NCBI RefSeq assembly: GCF_000166195.2
Contig: NZ_CM001403.1
Span: 4,420,432 to 4,484,431, forward strand
Length of the DNA stretch: 64,000 nt
From: Mucilaginibacter paludis DSM 18603
GTDB taxonomy: Bacteria > Bacteroidota > Bacteroidia > Sphingobacteriales > Sphingobacteriaceae
Reading direction: 5' to 3'
The notes under the pieces were generated by a model. The model saw only the letters and a list, made by a program, of their open reading frames with translations, was not told the origin of the DNA and searched no databases. This document shows, in pieces, positions 44,770-54,542 of this stretch (its first letter is position 1; each line of letters starts with the position of its first letter). The translations under genes and the position numbers were made by a program.

Positions 44770-45797
44770 AATGGTTATTGGTTTAAATAATAGTGCAGTT
44801 GAATACTATGTGGTGTTTTTCTTCGTTCAACTTATCTTATTGTCTTTTAACATGCGTTAGCATCAGGTTTTGATATAGGCCCTTGGCAAGGAATTATTTG
44901 TGTGGCTTATATACTGTTGCTAATAATTGATATAGGATGATTGTTGTGGTTTGTAAAAGCCTTTGATTTTGAAAAGCTGTTAGGGTGATGAACCTTGAAG
45001 TTGTGAGGATTTTTAAGGAATTTTCATTCATATTATATTGGTTTACATTGTTTTGTGGTTATAATTCCTTTTTATACCGCATTTTAAATTTTATACAAGC
45101 ATCAGTAACCACCGCGAAGCGTGTGGTAAGTTTGCATTATTTAAAATTGACAAGGTCAAAGTATCCATAGTTTAGATGACGATATGTCAAATCGACACTT
45201 AAGCAGATTGGGCAAAAAATCCCAGTTCCAAGTGAATGATTCTCAAAGAAGTCAAATAACTTAAGCCTTGTCTTTACGGTATTGGTTATCTTTTAGTCTA
45301 TCTTATTCGACAACTAATTATTTATTATAATTGGTATTATAATTCAAATATGAGCTAACAAAATGGAGTTAACGGGGGGCTAACTCGTACTTTTAAGGGG
45401 GGTAATTCGAATAAACAATCTATACCAGACTGTATGTGTTCTGCTTTAATTTAATCTTTAATATATAGAGATATATGTAAGATTCATATTTACAGATACT
45501 TGCGTTTTGGGATTCCTGCAATTTGCCGCCTAACCATTAACTATATATAAAATTCTATCAATAAATATCTTGGGATAGTATCTGCCAGTGCTGCTTTGCC
45601 TGACTATGATGTGAAATATTTTTTTTAAGGCATACGTTTTGCAGCCGGGTAGCTTTTATCCATCTGTAGAATCTTTTGGTACTAAGGGGCATGGCTATCA
45701 ACAACTTCCATCCTTTCAGCGAACATTAGTTCAATACCCCTTCAGTATCGTTTAATAATCAAAAAATTAACGGTCAATTCGGCTAATAGCTTGCCCC
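44770..45797. other. Large AT-rich gap upstream of the SusC/D locus
   Basis: No gene is supported. Two short open frames have unlikely composition. One notable feature is GAGTTA (45366-45371) and TAACTC (45381-45386) around ACGGGGGGC, followed 20 bases later by a similar GGGGGGTAATTCG. The gap must carry the promoter of the SusC/D genes; no regulator gene (SusR-like, HTCS or sigma/anti-sigma) is present here. Confidence 0.5.
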
Positions 45798-46154
45798 TCA
45801 ATCACCCTCATAAATCACTCCTGATGTAGGTGTTTCCTTCAACTCTATTTTACTTAAAGCGGGGAGTTCAGGTTTGATTTTTTTCCACAGCCATACAGCC
45901 AATAATTCGGCAGTAGGATTTTCTAAGCCCTCTATATTATTCAACATGGCATGATCAAGGGTTTCAATAATTGGTTTAACCACACTCGTCATATCACCAA
46001 AATCAAATACCCAGCCCTCTTGTTCCTTAACATCACCTTCGGCGTAAACCGTGAGGTGATAAGTATGGCCGTGAATGGCTTTGCATTTATGCCCATCAGG
46101 TACACGCGATAAAAAATGAGCGGAATCGAAAGTAAACTGTTTGTAGAGGATCAT
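45798..46154 (-). CDS. queD: 6-carboxytetrahydropterin synthase family (QueD)
   Basis: A 118-residue enzyme of the 6-pyruvoyl-tetrahydropterin synthase fold. Zinc-binding His residues are seen in FDSAHFL and IHGHTYHL, the catalytic Cys in GHKCKAIHG, a later His in LDHAMLN and the conserved Glu in the ETPTSGVIYEGD end. It converts dihydroneopterin triphosphate to 6-carboxytetrahydropterin in queuosine and deazapurine synthesis. No queC or queE is next to it. It stands alone. Confidence 0.93.
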   Translation of the reverse strand: MILYKQFTFDSAHFLSRVPDGHKCKAIHGHTYHLTVYAEGDVKEQEGWVFDFGDMTSVVKPIIETLDHAMLNNIEGLENPTAELLAVWLWKKIKPELPALSKIELKETPTSGVIYEGD

Positions 46155-46646
46155 AAAAATAGCTCGTCTGGATAAGGTAGTTGCCTAAAGGCCTTTCAAC
46201 CTTATTCACATATTTAAGTGAAAATTAAATGGCCAAATAACCGCAAATACTGCGGCTTAAAATATGACGATCGTCATTAACTGGCCAATTGATACAATTT
46301 TAGGGATGGCAGTAACTGGGGAGAGTAAGTTTATATTGCCTTATAGTTATCGGCTTTAGTTTTATAAAAGTTGTTTTTTAAGTCAGAAAATATGCGCGTG
46401 ATGAGAAAATAAGGAGTCTAAATCAGATTAACAAGCAATATCAATCACATAGAATTAATAGTCCGGTATTTTTATTTGTTGAATAGGGTCTTGAAATGGC
46501 TGATTCAAACAAGCCCATGTCCCTGATTCCATCACCCCCTCCAAATCGTTGAAGTAGTATCCGATGGATTTTTTGAACTTCGGCTAAATGTTGGTTATTA
46601 TTTAATCAAAGTCATTCATACTTAACCAGGAATTCCGATTTTTTTA
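46155..46646. other. Gene-free gap with a palindrome
   Basis: No coding frame is supported between queD and the helicase gene. It contains a perfect 14-base palindrome, ATGACGATCGTCAT at 46264-46277, and a small CCGCA/TGCGG hairpin just before it. They may be a regulator site for queD, whose start is about 110 bases away. Confidence 0.4.
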
Positions 46647-46681
46647 ACTCAAGACTCCGGACTAAGTACTCCTGACTTAAT
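46647..46681. repeat. Degenerate 7-bp-period repeat, five units
   Basis: Five units of seven bases, of the form ACTCNNN or ACTNNNN (ACTCAAG then ACTCCGG first), sit in phase without gaps at 46647-46681, downstream of the helicase gene. Similar runs flank carB. Confidence 0.7.
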
Positions 46682-46747
46682 TACTAATCGTTTGTATTGC
46701 CTTTAGCCCAGAGTTCAATGTTTTCGGCCACTGGCTTAAACAATTTT

Positions 46748-49700
46748 TTAAGATGCCTCCTCCTCCTGCATCACATCGCCTACCTGTTCAAAATTACTTC
46801 TTACAAAATGGCACCAGTCGCATTCCTTTTTGCCGCAACCTACGCTAAACTCATGGTTTAAAATTTTCTGGTAAACTGTTTTAATTTGTTCCCCTACCTG
46901 TTGTACATCCTGTGGCGTTATCACAACCTTTTCTTTATGATATTCGCCTTCGCTAATGGGTTCTACAAATTCAAATTGGGTACTTATTACGTCCCAATCG
47001 TTGGTGAGGTCATGGTCTATCAATATCTTATAAAAAACTGCCTGACGCCAGTAATCGCCGCCGTTAGGGTCACCACCGTTAGGGCGGTCAAACTTCGACC
47101 GGGCATTTTTAAACTTGCCGGTTTTATAATCTACCACGTTTACCTGCTTGCCGTTAAACTCAATCTTATCCAGGTTACCCTTAATCGGGATGCCTTCAAT
47201 CTCCACGTTTTTTATAGCCTTTTCGGTAATGGCGTTTTTATTCCATACCTCAATATTTTGTTCGTAATATACAGGTAATATGCGCTCTCCATATTCCAAC
47301 CTCAGCTTATAGTCTTCTTTGGTGAACGAGTCGCGGTTGCGGCGCATATACCAGCGGTAGTGGTCCATAAATTCCTGAGTTAGCGGGAATTCGTCGTTAT
47401 TGTCTTTCAGATTTCTGAAAGCCTTATTCAGAGCCCAGTGTACCGCCTGCCCAAAGGTAGCTGCCGGACTTTTGCCCGATGGAACCCGGATCAGGTTCTG
47501 GAAATAAAACCTTAGCGGGCAGTCCAGGTAATTGCTCAAGTGCGTTACCGATAAAGTATAACCCTGTAGCAACTGGTTAATATAGTTTTTATCTATCAGT
47601 TCTACCTTAGGCTTATCGGCTTCGCTGAACTGGGTTGAATAAAAATCCAGCATAGCATCTTCGCCCACCTGGGGGTGTTTTACCTGTAAATGCGTTTCGG
47701 CTAATATTTCGCCTATAAATTGCGATGCTTCCTGGTCTTTACCGTTTTTATCCTTACCTGCGTACGATATCATCAGGCATTGCCTTGCACGGGTAAGCGC
47801 CACATAAAACAATCTTCGCGATTCTTCCTTTTGGGCGATATCATCTGCAGGGGCCTGCGTTAAAGTATCCGGATAGCTAAAGCCCATGTTACGGCCCTTG
47901 CCATCCCATATTTTTTTACTGCAGCCAATTAAAAAAACGTGCTCAAACTCTAATCCCTTAGAGCCGTGGGCTGTCATAAAGTTAACACCGTTTTCGGTGA
48001 AGATTACCTGGTTCAATTCCAGGCTGATTTTATTTTTCTTCATCAGGTCGATAAGGGCTACAAAATCGGCAGCGCTGATATCCGGTTTTTTGCGGCTCTC
48101 ATCTTTCAAAAAGTTGAAGATGCTGGTGAGAATCTGCATATACCAACCTTTGTTGGGTTGCTGCATAATGTATTTGAGGATGCCCGTTTTGGCTATCATT
48201 TGCTGAAAGAACTGTTGCAGCGTTAAGCTTACAGCGGCTTTAAGCAAGTAATCTACATTGCTTACCAGGTACTTCATTTCCAGGTTGGGCACCGGGTCAA
48301 ATAAACCGGTTTGCGTAGGTGTGCGCATTTCGGCAATGTGCCTGCGCAAGGATGTTTTTGATAAGCCGCTTTTATAGGTGCCGAAATTATCTTCAGACAC
48401 CTTGATGCTTGCTTTGGCAATTTCAATGGGCGGTATATTGAAAAAATCATAGTGCATAATCTCGAAAAGTAACTCATCGCCGCTATAAGGCGAATCGAGC
48501 TCCATGGCCAGGTACCGCAAAATGTTGATGATCTTTTCGCCGAAGGGCTCCTCAATGATATTAATTTTCCGTTTGGTGCTTACCGCGATATTTTTTTGGT
48601 CCAGAAAGTGCACCAGCTCATCTACCTGGCTATGGTTGCGGTAAATTACTGCTATTTCGCCAGGCTCTGTGCCCTTGCTAACCAGCTTTTCAATCTGCAT
48701 AGCCACATCTACCACTTCCTGATCGGGATTGGCATACTCCTGGATAGTTGGCTCAACTACCAGATCCTTAAACCTGGGATGTGCGGCCTGCAGGTTTTTA
48801 TCAAGTGATAACTGCTTGGTTAGCCGCTCGTTGTTATTATCGATCAGCACTCTTGAAATATCAAGAATATGTTGGTTAGAACGGTAGTTATGCTTTAAAA
48901 CAACGGTATTAAGCGTGGCTACGTAATCATTGGCAAAATCCAATATGTTTTTCATGTTGGCTCCCTGAAATTTAAATATCGATTGATCGTCGTCGCCAAC
49001 TACAAACACGTTAGGTGTTTCCCAATACGCCAGCATAAACTTTAACAGCTCGTTTTGCGAACCGCTGGTATCCTGAAACTCATCAACCAGGATGTATTGA
49101 TAACGTTCCTGGTACCGGCGCAAAATTTCCTCATCCTCCCTAAAAGCTTTCAATACCCAGATAATCATGTCATCATAATCATACTTGCCGTCGCGCTTCA
49201 TCTTGGCATCGTAATTTTGATATTCGCTTACGGCTGCCAGTAAACTCTTCATCTTCTCGGTAGCGGCGTCAATATCCTTTTGCTTGGGGTCGCCAATTTT
49301 AATACCGGCTTTGGCATTGGCACGTTTGTATACAAACTCATCGCGAAAAGGGATATCGGTCAGATATTCTTCTACAGCCTTCTGTATCATTGCCACGCCC
49401 CAGCCCTCACGCTTCATGGTTGAAAACAAACTCTTCAGCCGTGGCACATCGTAGTATACGTCGCCTGTAAAACGCTTCAATACATGGTCGTTCGGCAAAT
49501 CATCCACCAGCTCGCGAAAAAGCAAGGCAGCATCCAGATCCGACAGGGGCTCCAGGTTCATCTTGCCAAAATAATCCAGGTTTTCCTGTATCACTTCGTT
49601 ACAAAATGCATGGAAGGTATAAATATTTACCCGGTAGGCATCAGGGCCAATAAAATCGAATAAGCGCTTGCGCATGGCTACGGCACCAGCATCGGTATAA

Positions 49701-49909
49701 GTGAGGCACAAAATTTCGTGCGGGAGGGCATCGGTTTCGGTTAGTATTTTACCTATCCGTGCGGCCAATATTTGCGTTTTACCGGTTCCGGGGCCGGCAA
49801 TTACCAGCACAGGCCCATCCATTTTATTTACGGCGGCCAGTTGTTGCGGATTAAGATTATTGAGCGCCTCCTGAAATTTGGCGTTGTATTTTTGATGTGC
49901 AGATTGCAT
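46748..49909 (-). CDS. UvrD/Rep-type DNA helicase fused to PD-(D/E)XK iron-sulfur nuclease
   Basis: A 1053-residue protein. The superfamily 1 helicase part (about 1-720) has AGPGTGKT (motif I), LVDEFQDT (II), GDDDQSIFKFQGA (III), MTAHGSKGLEFEHVFLIG (V) and RRLFYVALTRAR (VI). The C-terminal RecB-like nuclease domain (about 790-1040) has FGQAVHWALN, GNLDKIEF and VVDYKTGK as catalytic blocks. Four Cys, one in YLDCPLRFYF and three in CGKKECDWC, form the pattern of AddB/Dna2-type 4Fe-4S nucleases. It is probably used in DNA double-strand break processing. It is a single gene. Confidence 0.93.
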   Translation of the reverse strand: MQSAHQKYNAKFQEALNNLNPQQLAAVNKMDGPVLVIAGPGTGKTQILAARIGKILTETDALPHEILCLTYTDAGAVAMRKRLFDFIGPDAYRVNIYTFHAFCNEVIQENLDYFGKMNLEPLSDLDAALLFRELVDDLPNDHVLKRFTGDVYYDVPRLKSLFSTMKREGWGVAMIQKAVEEYLTDIPFRDEFVYKRANAKAGIKIGDPKQKDIDAATEKMKSLLAAVSEYQNYDAKMKRDGKYDYDDMIIWVLKAFREDEEILRRYQERYQYILVDEFQDTSGSQNELLKFMLAYWETPNVFVVGDDDQSIFKFQGANMKNILDFANDYVATLNTVVLKHNYRSNQHILDISRVLIDNNNERLTKQLSLDKNLQAAHPRFKDLVVEPTIQEYANPDQEVVDVAMQIEKLVSKGTEPGEIAVIYRNHSQVDELVHFLDQKNIAVSTKRKINIIEEPFGEKIINILRYLAMELDSPYSGDELLFEIMHYDFFNIPPIEIAKASIKVSEDNFGTYKSGLSKTSLRRHIAEMRTPTQTGLFDPVPNLEMKYLVSNVDYLLKAAVSLTLQQFFQQMIAKTGILKYIMQQPNKGWYMQILTSIFNFLKDESRKKPDISAADFVALIDLMKKNKISLELNQVIFTENGVNFMTAHGSKGLEFEHVFLIGCSKKIWDGKGRNMGFSYPDTLTQAPADDIAQKEESRRLFYVALTRARQCLMISYAGKDKNGKDQEASQFIGEILAETHLQVKHPQVGEDAMLDFYSTQFSEADKPKVELIDKNYINQLLQGYTLSVTHLSNYLDCPLRFYFQNLIRVPSGKSPAATFGQAVHWALNKAFRNLKDNNDEFPLTQEFMDHYRWYMRRNRDSFTKEDYKLRLEYGERILPVYYEQNIEVWNKNAITEKAIKNVEIEGIPIKGNLDKIEFNGKQVNVVDYKTGKFKNARSKFDRPNGGDPNGGDYWRQAVFYKILIDHDLTNDWDVISTQFEFVEPISEGEYHKEKVVITPQDVQQVGEQIKTVYQKILNHEFSVGCGKKECDWCHFVRSNFEQVGDVMQEEEAS

Positions 49910-50145
49910 AGCGTAAATTTACGAAGATTAGTCGGGAGTGGGAAGTTCACACAGCGTTCCGCCTGGATATACGCCTGCTTTTCGTAAGCTACCGTTTCCG
50001 CCGCAGCGTTCCTGATCCTGTTTTATTAGAAGAAACATTTAACCTATCGTACACTAAAATAAGCATTTGCAATATCTGTATTGTTTATATAAATTAGCCA
50101 TTGCTAATAAATGTCAATCAGACATTTTAACCAGATTAAACCTTT

Positions 50146-52125
50146 ATGAAAACAAAACTTGCACTACTGGTGCTATTGCTAAGCACCAATTTTTTAAAAG
50201 CGCAAACGCCCAAGCTTACCCTCGATTTAAGCAAGCCGGGTGCAGATGTGAGTCTGAAACTGTTTGGGCTTATGACAGAAGAAATCAACCACTCCTACGA
50301 TGGTGGCTTGTATGCAGAACTCATCAGGAACCGGATTTTTAAAGATAACCCCAAAGCCCCGAATAACTGGAGTGTTTTGGAGCAGGCGGGCGGAAAAGGT
50401 AATATCCAGTTAGATACTAAAAACCCAGTTAACAATGCGCTTACGGTTTGCTTAAAGTTAGTGGTTGAAAAAAGCGAAGGCCAAACAGGCGTAGTTAACG
50501 AAGGCTACTGGGGAATACCTGTAAAACCGCAAACAAGCTATAAAGCCTCGTTCTACGCTAAAGGGACGGATGCGGCAATTGGCCCGCTAAGTGTTAGCAT
50601 TGAAAGCAATGATGGCGCTACCAACTACGCCACAGCACAGGTAGTACTAAGCAAAGGCGGTTGGAAAAAGTATTCGGTGACGCTTACTACTGCCAGTGAT
50701 GTTAAACCTACAACACAGGCACGTTTTGTAATATCAACCAGCCGTGCGGGCACTTATTGGTTTAACCTGGTTTCTTTATTCCCACCAACATTTAACAACA
50801 GGCCTAACGGCAACCGCCAGGATATTATGCAGCTGATGGCTGATATGAAACCTGCTTTTTTGCGTTTGCCTGGAGGTAATTACCTGGAGGGAGATCTGTT
50901 TTCAACCCGTTTCCCCTGGAAAGCCACTTTGGGGCCGATAGACCAACGCGCAGGCCACCCCGGCTGCTGGGGTTATCGCTCGTCGGACGGGATGGGTTTA
51001 TTGGAATATTTGGAATGGTGCGAGGATTTAAAGATTGAACCCGTTTTGGCCGTGTTTGCCGGATACGTTTTAAAAGGTGATTACCTGCCAGCCGGGCCTT
51101 TTTTAAAACCTTTTGTTGATGAGGCTTTAGAAGAAATTGAATATGTAAGTGGCGATGTTAATACCAAATGGGGAGCGGTAAGGGCCAAAGACGGGCACCC
51201 CAAACCTTTTAAACTAAACTATATTGAAATTGGTAACGAAGATGGTTTTGATGCATCCGGAAGTTATGATGGCCGCTTTGCCCAGTTTTACGATGCTATT
51301 AAAGCCAAATATCCTAAACTACAACTGATATCAACCATCGGTGGCCGCGATGGGCTGGGTAAAAGGTTTAAAATTAAAACCCGCCGCCCCGACGTGATTG
51401 ATGAACATTATTACCGCTCGGCCTGGGAGATGGAAGAAGATGCAGCCCATTACGATGATTACGACCGTAAAGGCCCCAAGATATTTGTGGGCGAATGGGC
51501 CACACGCGAAGGCTCGCCAACACCTAATATGAATGCCGCCCTGGGCGACGCCGCCTGGATGACGGGGATGGAACGTAATGCCGACCATGTAATTATGTCG
51601 TGCTATGCACCGCTTTTTGTAAACGTTAACCCGGGAGGTATGCAATGGAGTTCTGACTTGATCGGTTACAACGCTATATCGAGCTATGGCTCGCCATCTT
51701 ATTACGCCGAAGTTCTTTTCGGTAACAACATTGGCAATAAAACGGTGCCTGTAAGCGGCGAAAATATCCCCACCCAAACACGCAACGCTAACAAAAAGGA
51801 CAGTATAGCCGGTACAATGCCTAAGCCTATCCCTGCTTTGTTTTATGTAGCGAGTAAAGATACCAAAACCGGAACGCTTTATATTAAGGTAGTGAATACG
51901 TCCGGCAAGGCGGAGGATATCACAATTGATTTAAAAGGCATTAGTAAAGTATCTGCTGATGGTGTACAGATCACTTTAAAGGGTAGCAGCCCCGGCGATA
52001 CCAATACCATAACAGAACCGGATAAAATTGTGCCGCACACATCTAAAATAACCGGGCTGGGTAAAACCTTCACTAAAAATTTTGATGCGTATTCTATTAA
52101 TGTAATTAAGCTGCAAGTGCTATAA
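50146..52125 (+). CDS. Alpha-L-arabinofuranosidase (GH51)
   Basis: A 659-residue exported glycoside hydrolase with signal peptide ending FLKAQ near residue 20. A carbohydrate-binding-like domain (about 70-210) is followed by the GH51 barrel with the acid/base E365 in YIEIGNEDG and the nucleophile E450 in FVGEWATREG, then the C-terminal beta domain (ALFYVASKDTKTGTLYIKVVN). It removes terminal arabinofuranosyl groups from arabinan or arabinoxylan in the periplasm. It is a single gene; the SusC/D locus 6 kb away may supply substrate, but the link is not proven. Confidence 0.93.
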   Translation: MKTKLALLVLLLSTNFLKAQTPKLTLDLSKPGADVSLKLFGLMTEEINHSYDGGLYAELIRNRIFKDNPKAPNNWSVLEQAGGKGNIQLDTKNPVNNALTVCLKLVVEKSEGQTGVVNEGYWGIPVKPQTSYKASFYAKGTDAAIGPLSVSIESNDGATNYATAQVVLSKGGWKKYSVTLTTASDVKPTTQARFVISTSRAGTYWFNLVSLFPPTFNNRPNGNRQDIMQLMADMKPAFLRLPGGNYLEGDLFSTRFPWKATLGPIDQRAGHPGCWGYRSSDGMGLLEYLEWCEDLKIEPVLAVFAGYVLKGDYLPAGPFLKPFVDEALEEIEYVSGDVNTKWGAVRAKDGHPKPFKLNYIEIGNEDGFDASGSYDGRFAQFYDAIKAKYPKLQLISTIGGRDGLGKRFKIKTRRPDVIDEHYYRSAWEMEEDAAHYDDYDRKGPKIFVGEWATREGSPTPNMNAALGDAAWMTGMERNADHVIMSCYAPLFVNVNPGGMQWSSDLIGYNAISSYGSPSYYAEVLFGNNIGNKTVPVSGENIPTQTRNANKKDSIAGTMPKPIPALFYVASKDTKTGTLYIKVVNTSGKAEDITIDLKGISKVSADGVQITLKGSSPGDTNTITEPDKIVPHTSKITGLGKTFTKNFDAYSINVIKLQVL

Positions 52126-52153
52126 TAGAAGCTATAAGCAAGCGCTGCACATT

Positions 52154-52227
52154 AAAAAATCACTTGGAACACATGGATCCTCCGGCTTTTTTACCGTGGT
52201 GTCCAACATGTTACAAGTGATTTTTTT
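52154..52227. terminator. Long bidirectional terminator hairpin
   Basis: AAAAAATCACTTG (52154-52166) pairs with CAAGTGATTTTTT (52214-52226), with a run of T beyond and a partly paired interior. It sits between the convergent GH51 and NHL genes. Confidence 0.75.
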
Positions 52228-52287
52228 ATTGATTGCAAATAAACAGTATCCGGAAGCGCTTATCTACATACCTCCCGGTTTAATTGA

Positions 52288-53667
52288 TTATTGCTGTGTT
52301 GTTACCACGATTTTACGGATCATGTTATTATAGTAGTCAACCACGTAAATATTCCCCTGTGAGTCCAGCGTTAAGGCTTGTGGCCCATTAAACAAGGCAT
52401 TGATGTTTGTTCCGTTGGCAAAACCGGAAGTACCAGCAACACCCGCTAACGAATAGATGATATTGGTGGTGACATTAATTTCCATCACCTGTCCGCTGGC
52501 ATCAGTTATAAATAAATTACCGGAGGCATCAACATAGATACCTGACGGAGAAGGGACAACTTTGCTAAGTATAGGATTACCTATTATTGTTGTTGTTACG
52601 CCAGCTGAAGTTACTTTACGGATGGCATGATTAGCCAGGTCTGCCACATATACGTTTCCGGAGGCGTCAACAGTTACGCCGCTGGGCGAACTAAATCGTG
52701 CGTCGGTATTGGTGGTTGCATCAACTTGTCCGGAGGCTGCCGCACCGGCTAATGTTGTTACAACACCGGCCGATGTCACTTTGCGTATGGTATTAGTTCC
52801 CTGGTCTGCTACGTAAATATTACCCGATGCATCTACAGCCAGTCCGGCCGGCGATTTGAAAACTGCGTCGGCTCCGGTACCATCAGCATAACCCGCGCTA
52901 CCTTTTCCGGCAAGGGTTGTTACCACACCAGCTGCACTGATCTTCCTGATCATATTATTACCCATATCGGCTACATAAATATTGCCTTGCGCATCGGCGG
53001 CTACGCCCTTTGGCGCGTAAAACTGGGCTGTGGCTGCGGGGCCATCCAAATAGCCTAAAGTTCCGGTTCCGGCATAAGTAGTGGTAACGCCGGCGGCGGT
53101 AATTTTCCTGATCACGTTGTTATACGAGTCGGCAACGTACATATTACCTTGTGCGTCGGTACAAATACCCTGCGGGTTATGAAATTGGGCATTTACTCCC
53201 GTACCATTAACAAAACCTCCACCGTTAGCATTTCCTGCAAAGGTGCTTACCGTTGCTGTTATGGCAAACGTAGCGCTATTGGTTTTAAATTTCACCACAT
53301 TTCCGTAGCCAGTGCCTGCACTGTTGGTAGCATAGGCCCTTACATAATAAGTGGTATTAGGTGTCAGGCTGGTTAAATTAGCCGAGAAAAAAATGGTATC
53401 AACACTGCTGCTGCTTTTAGTATCAGATATGGTTGGCGTTTGGTTGGTTGAACTCCAGCAAAGCCCGTTAGCTGTTAGCGTAGCGCCGCCATACCCTGTT
53501 ACCGCTGCATAAGCCTGGGCGGCGGTGGTGGTTACTCCGCTTATTACACTATATGTTGAAATAGTAGGTACAGTGACACCACTATCGCTCGATTTGTTAC
53601 AACTGATACCAAAAATGGCAATCAACGAAATAAAGGACAGAATTGTAATGGTAGATAGTTTTTTCAT
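52288..53667 (-). CDS. NHL-repeat lipoprotein
   Basis: A 459-residue lipoprotein with C23 at the signal peptide end (FGISC). An N-terminal fibronectin-III-like part (about 40-130) with TPNTTYYVRAYATNSAG is followed by six NHL repeats, each with GVAVDA-G-IYVADxxNxxIRKIxxxGVVTTLAG, that form a beta-propeller. A role in surface binding is likely, similar to the IPT/NHL lipoprotein at 43465-44769, which has the same propeller but a different N-terminal part. It is a single gene. Confidence 0.9.
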   Translation of the reverse strand: MKKLSTITILSFISLIAIFGISCNKSSDSGVTVPTISTYSVISGVTTTAAQAYAAVTGYGGATLTANGLCWSSTNQTPTISDTKSSSSVDTIFFSANLTSLTPNTTYYVRAYATNSAGTGYGNVVKFKTNSATFAITATVSTFAGNANGGGFVNGTGVNAQFHNPQGICTDAQGNMYVADSYNNVIRKITAAGVTTTYAGTGTLGYLDGPAATAQFYAPKGVAADAQGNIYVADMGNNMIRKISAAGVVTTLAGKGSAGYADGTGADAVFKSPAGLAVDASGNIYVADQGTNTIRKVTSAGVVTTLAGAAASGQVDATTNTDARFSSPSGVTVDASGNVYVADLANHAIRKVTSAGVTTTIIGNPILSKVVPSPSGIYVDASGNLFITDASGQVMEINVTTNIIYSLAGVAGTSGFANGTNINALFNGPQALTLDSQGNIYVVDYYNNMIRKIVVTTQQ

Positions 53668-53853
53668 TTATATAATTATTTAATTGTAATGAATTTTCTT
53701 GAGTTCTATTTTTCATTACTTTTTATCTGCAATGCCTAACAGGCACCTCGCGTGTGTAAAACTCACCATAAAAAATGAATTTTCGATGAATTTGCAATTA
53801 ATTTAACGCTTTTTAACTAAACTTAAACTTCAAATTAATGTTAAAGATACGAA

Positions 53854-54318
53854 ATGAAAATTGCTTGTATAATCACCACGTTAATGATGCCTGTAATTTT
53901 ACTGGCGCAAAAACATACACCACTACCTCATGGCATGACCTTTGGGCAACAGGTTAACTCGCGGCAGAATATACCTGCAGCTAATGTAGAAGCTTTTATG
54001 GGTAAAAAAACGCGCATATCTACTACATTAACCGGCAAGGTATTGAAGGTTGATCATCCTAAAGGAGGATGGTTCAGGATGGATGCAGGCAATGGCAAAA
54101 TTATCCGGGTACATTTTAAAGATTATAACATTACCATACCAACCGCCTTAAAAGGTAGAACGGTAATGATAGAGGGGGTTGCCCAAAAGGAATTTATTGC
54201 AGATGATATGCAGCACTTTGCCGGCGACACAGTTAAAGGGAAGAAGCAACACCAGGTAAAAACTAATCCTCGGCAACGCCTTACTTTTGAGGCTACAGGG
54301 CTGATGGTAGAGGAGTGA
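53854..54318 (+). CDS. DUF4920-type exported protein
   Basis: A 154-residue exported protein with a signal peptide ending ILLAQ near residue 18. The mature part has TTLTGKVLKVDHPKGGWFRM and the DYNITIPTALKGRTVMIEGV segment that match the DUF4920 small beta-barrel fold (OB-like). Cys residues usual in many members (in a VCK-like motif) are absent. Probably periplasmic; the role is unknown. Confidence 0.75.
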   Translation: MKIACIITTLMMPVILLAQKHTPLPHGMTFGQQVNSRQNIPAANVEAFMGKKTRISTTLTGKVLKVDHPKGGWFRMDAGNGKIIRVHFKDYNITIPTALKGRTVMIEGVAQKEFIADDMQHFAGDTVKGKKQHQVKTNPRQRLTFEATGLMVEE

Positions 54319-54332
54319 GGGAAGTCGTTGGT

Positions 54333-54358
54333 GTACTATGGTCGATAGACCATAGTAC
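54333..54358. terminator. Perfect hairpin after the DUF4920 gene
   Basis: GTACTATGGTC (54333-54343) and GACCATAGTAC (54348-54358) form an 11-bp stem with loop GATA. A TTTTT run follows four bases later, so it may end the DUF4920 transcript. Confidence 0.5.
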
Positions 54359-54448
54359 ATGGTTTTTCAGTTTATGATTGATGGTTCATTGTAGCTAAGC
54401 ATGGTTTATAATTTATAGTCGGCGAATAAACATAGTTTCATCGCCATT

Positions 54449-54487
54449 AAAAAAAAGAGCCCATAATCATTTGCTGACTATGGGCTC
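54449..54487 (-). terminator. Terminator of carB
   Basis: On the minus strand GAGCCCATA (54487-54479) pairs with TATGGGCTC (54465-54457) and is followed by eight T. It lies 55 bases after the carB stop. Confidence 0.85.
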
Positions 54488-54539
54488 CTGACTCAAGGCT
54501 CTCGACTCCGCACTTTGGACTCAAAACTCCCGGATCAAT
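54484..54539. repeat. Degenerate 7-bp-period repeat, eight units
   Basis: Seven seven-base units of the form (A/G)CTNNNN, mostly ACTCNNN, and a weaker eighth (GATCAAT) run in phase from 54484 to 54539, between the carB terminator and the carB stop. Related arrays are at 46647 and 57377. Confidence 0.7.
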
Positions 54540-54542
54540 GCT

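Noticed and set aside
44985..45170. 61-residue open frame upstream of the SusC/D locus
   Set aside because: AT-rich chance frame without motif, start signal or conserved context.
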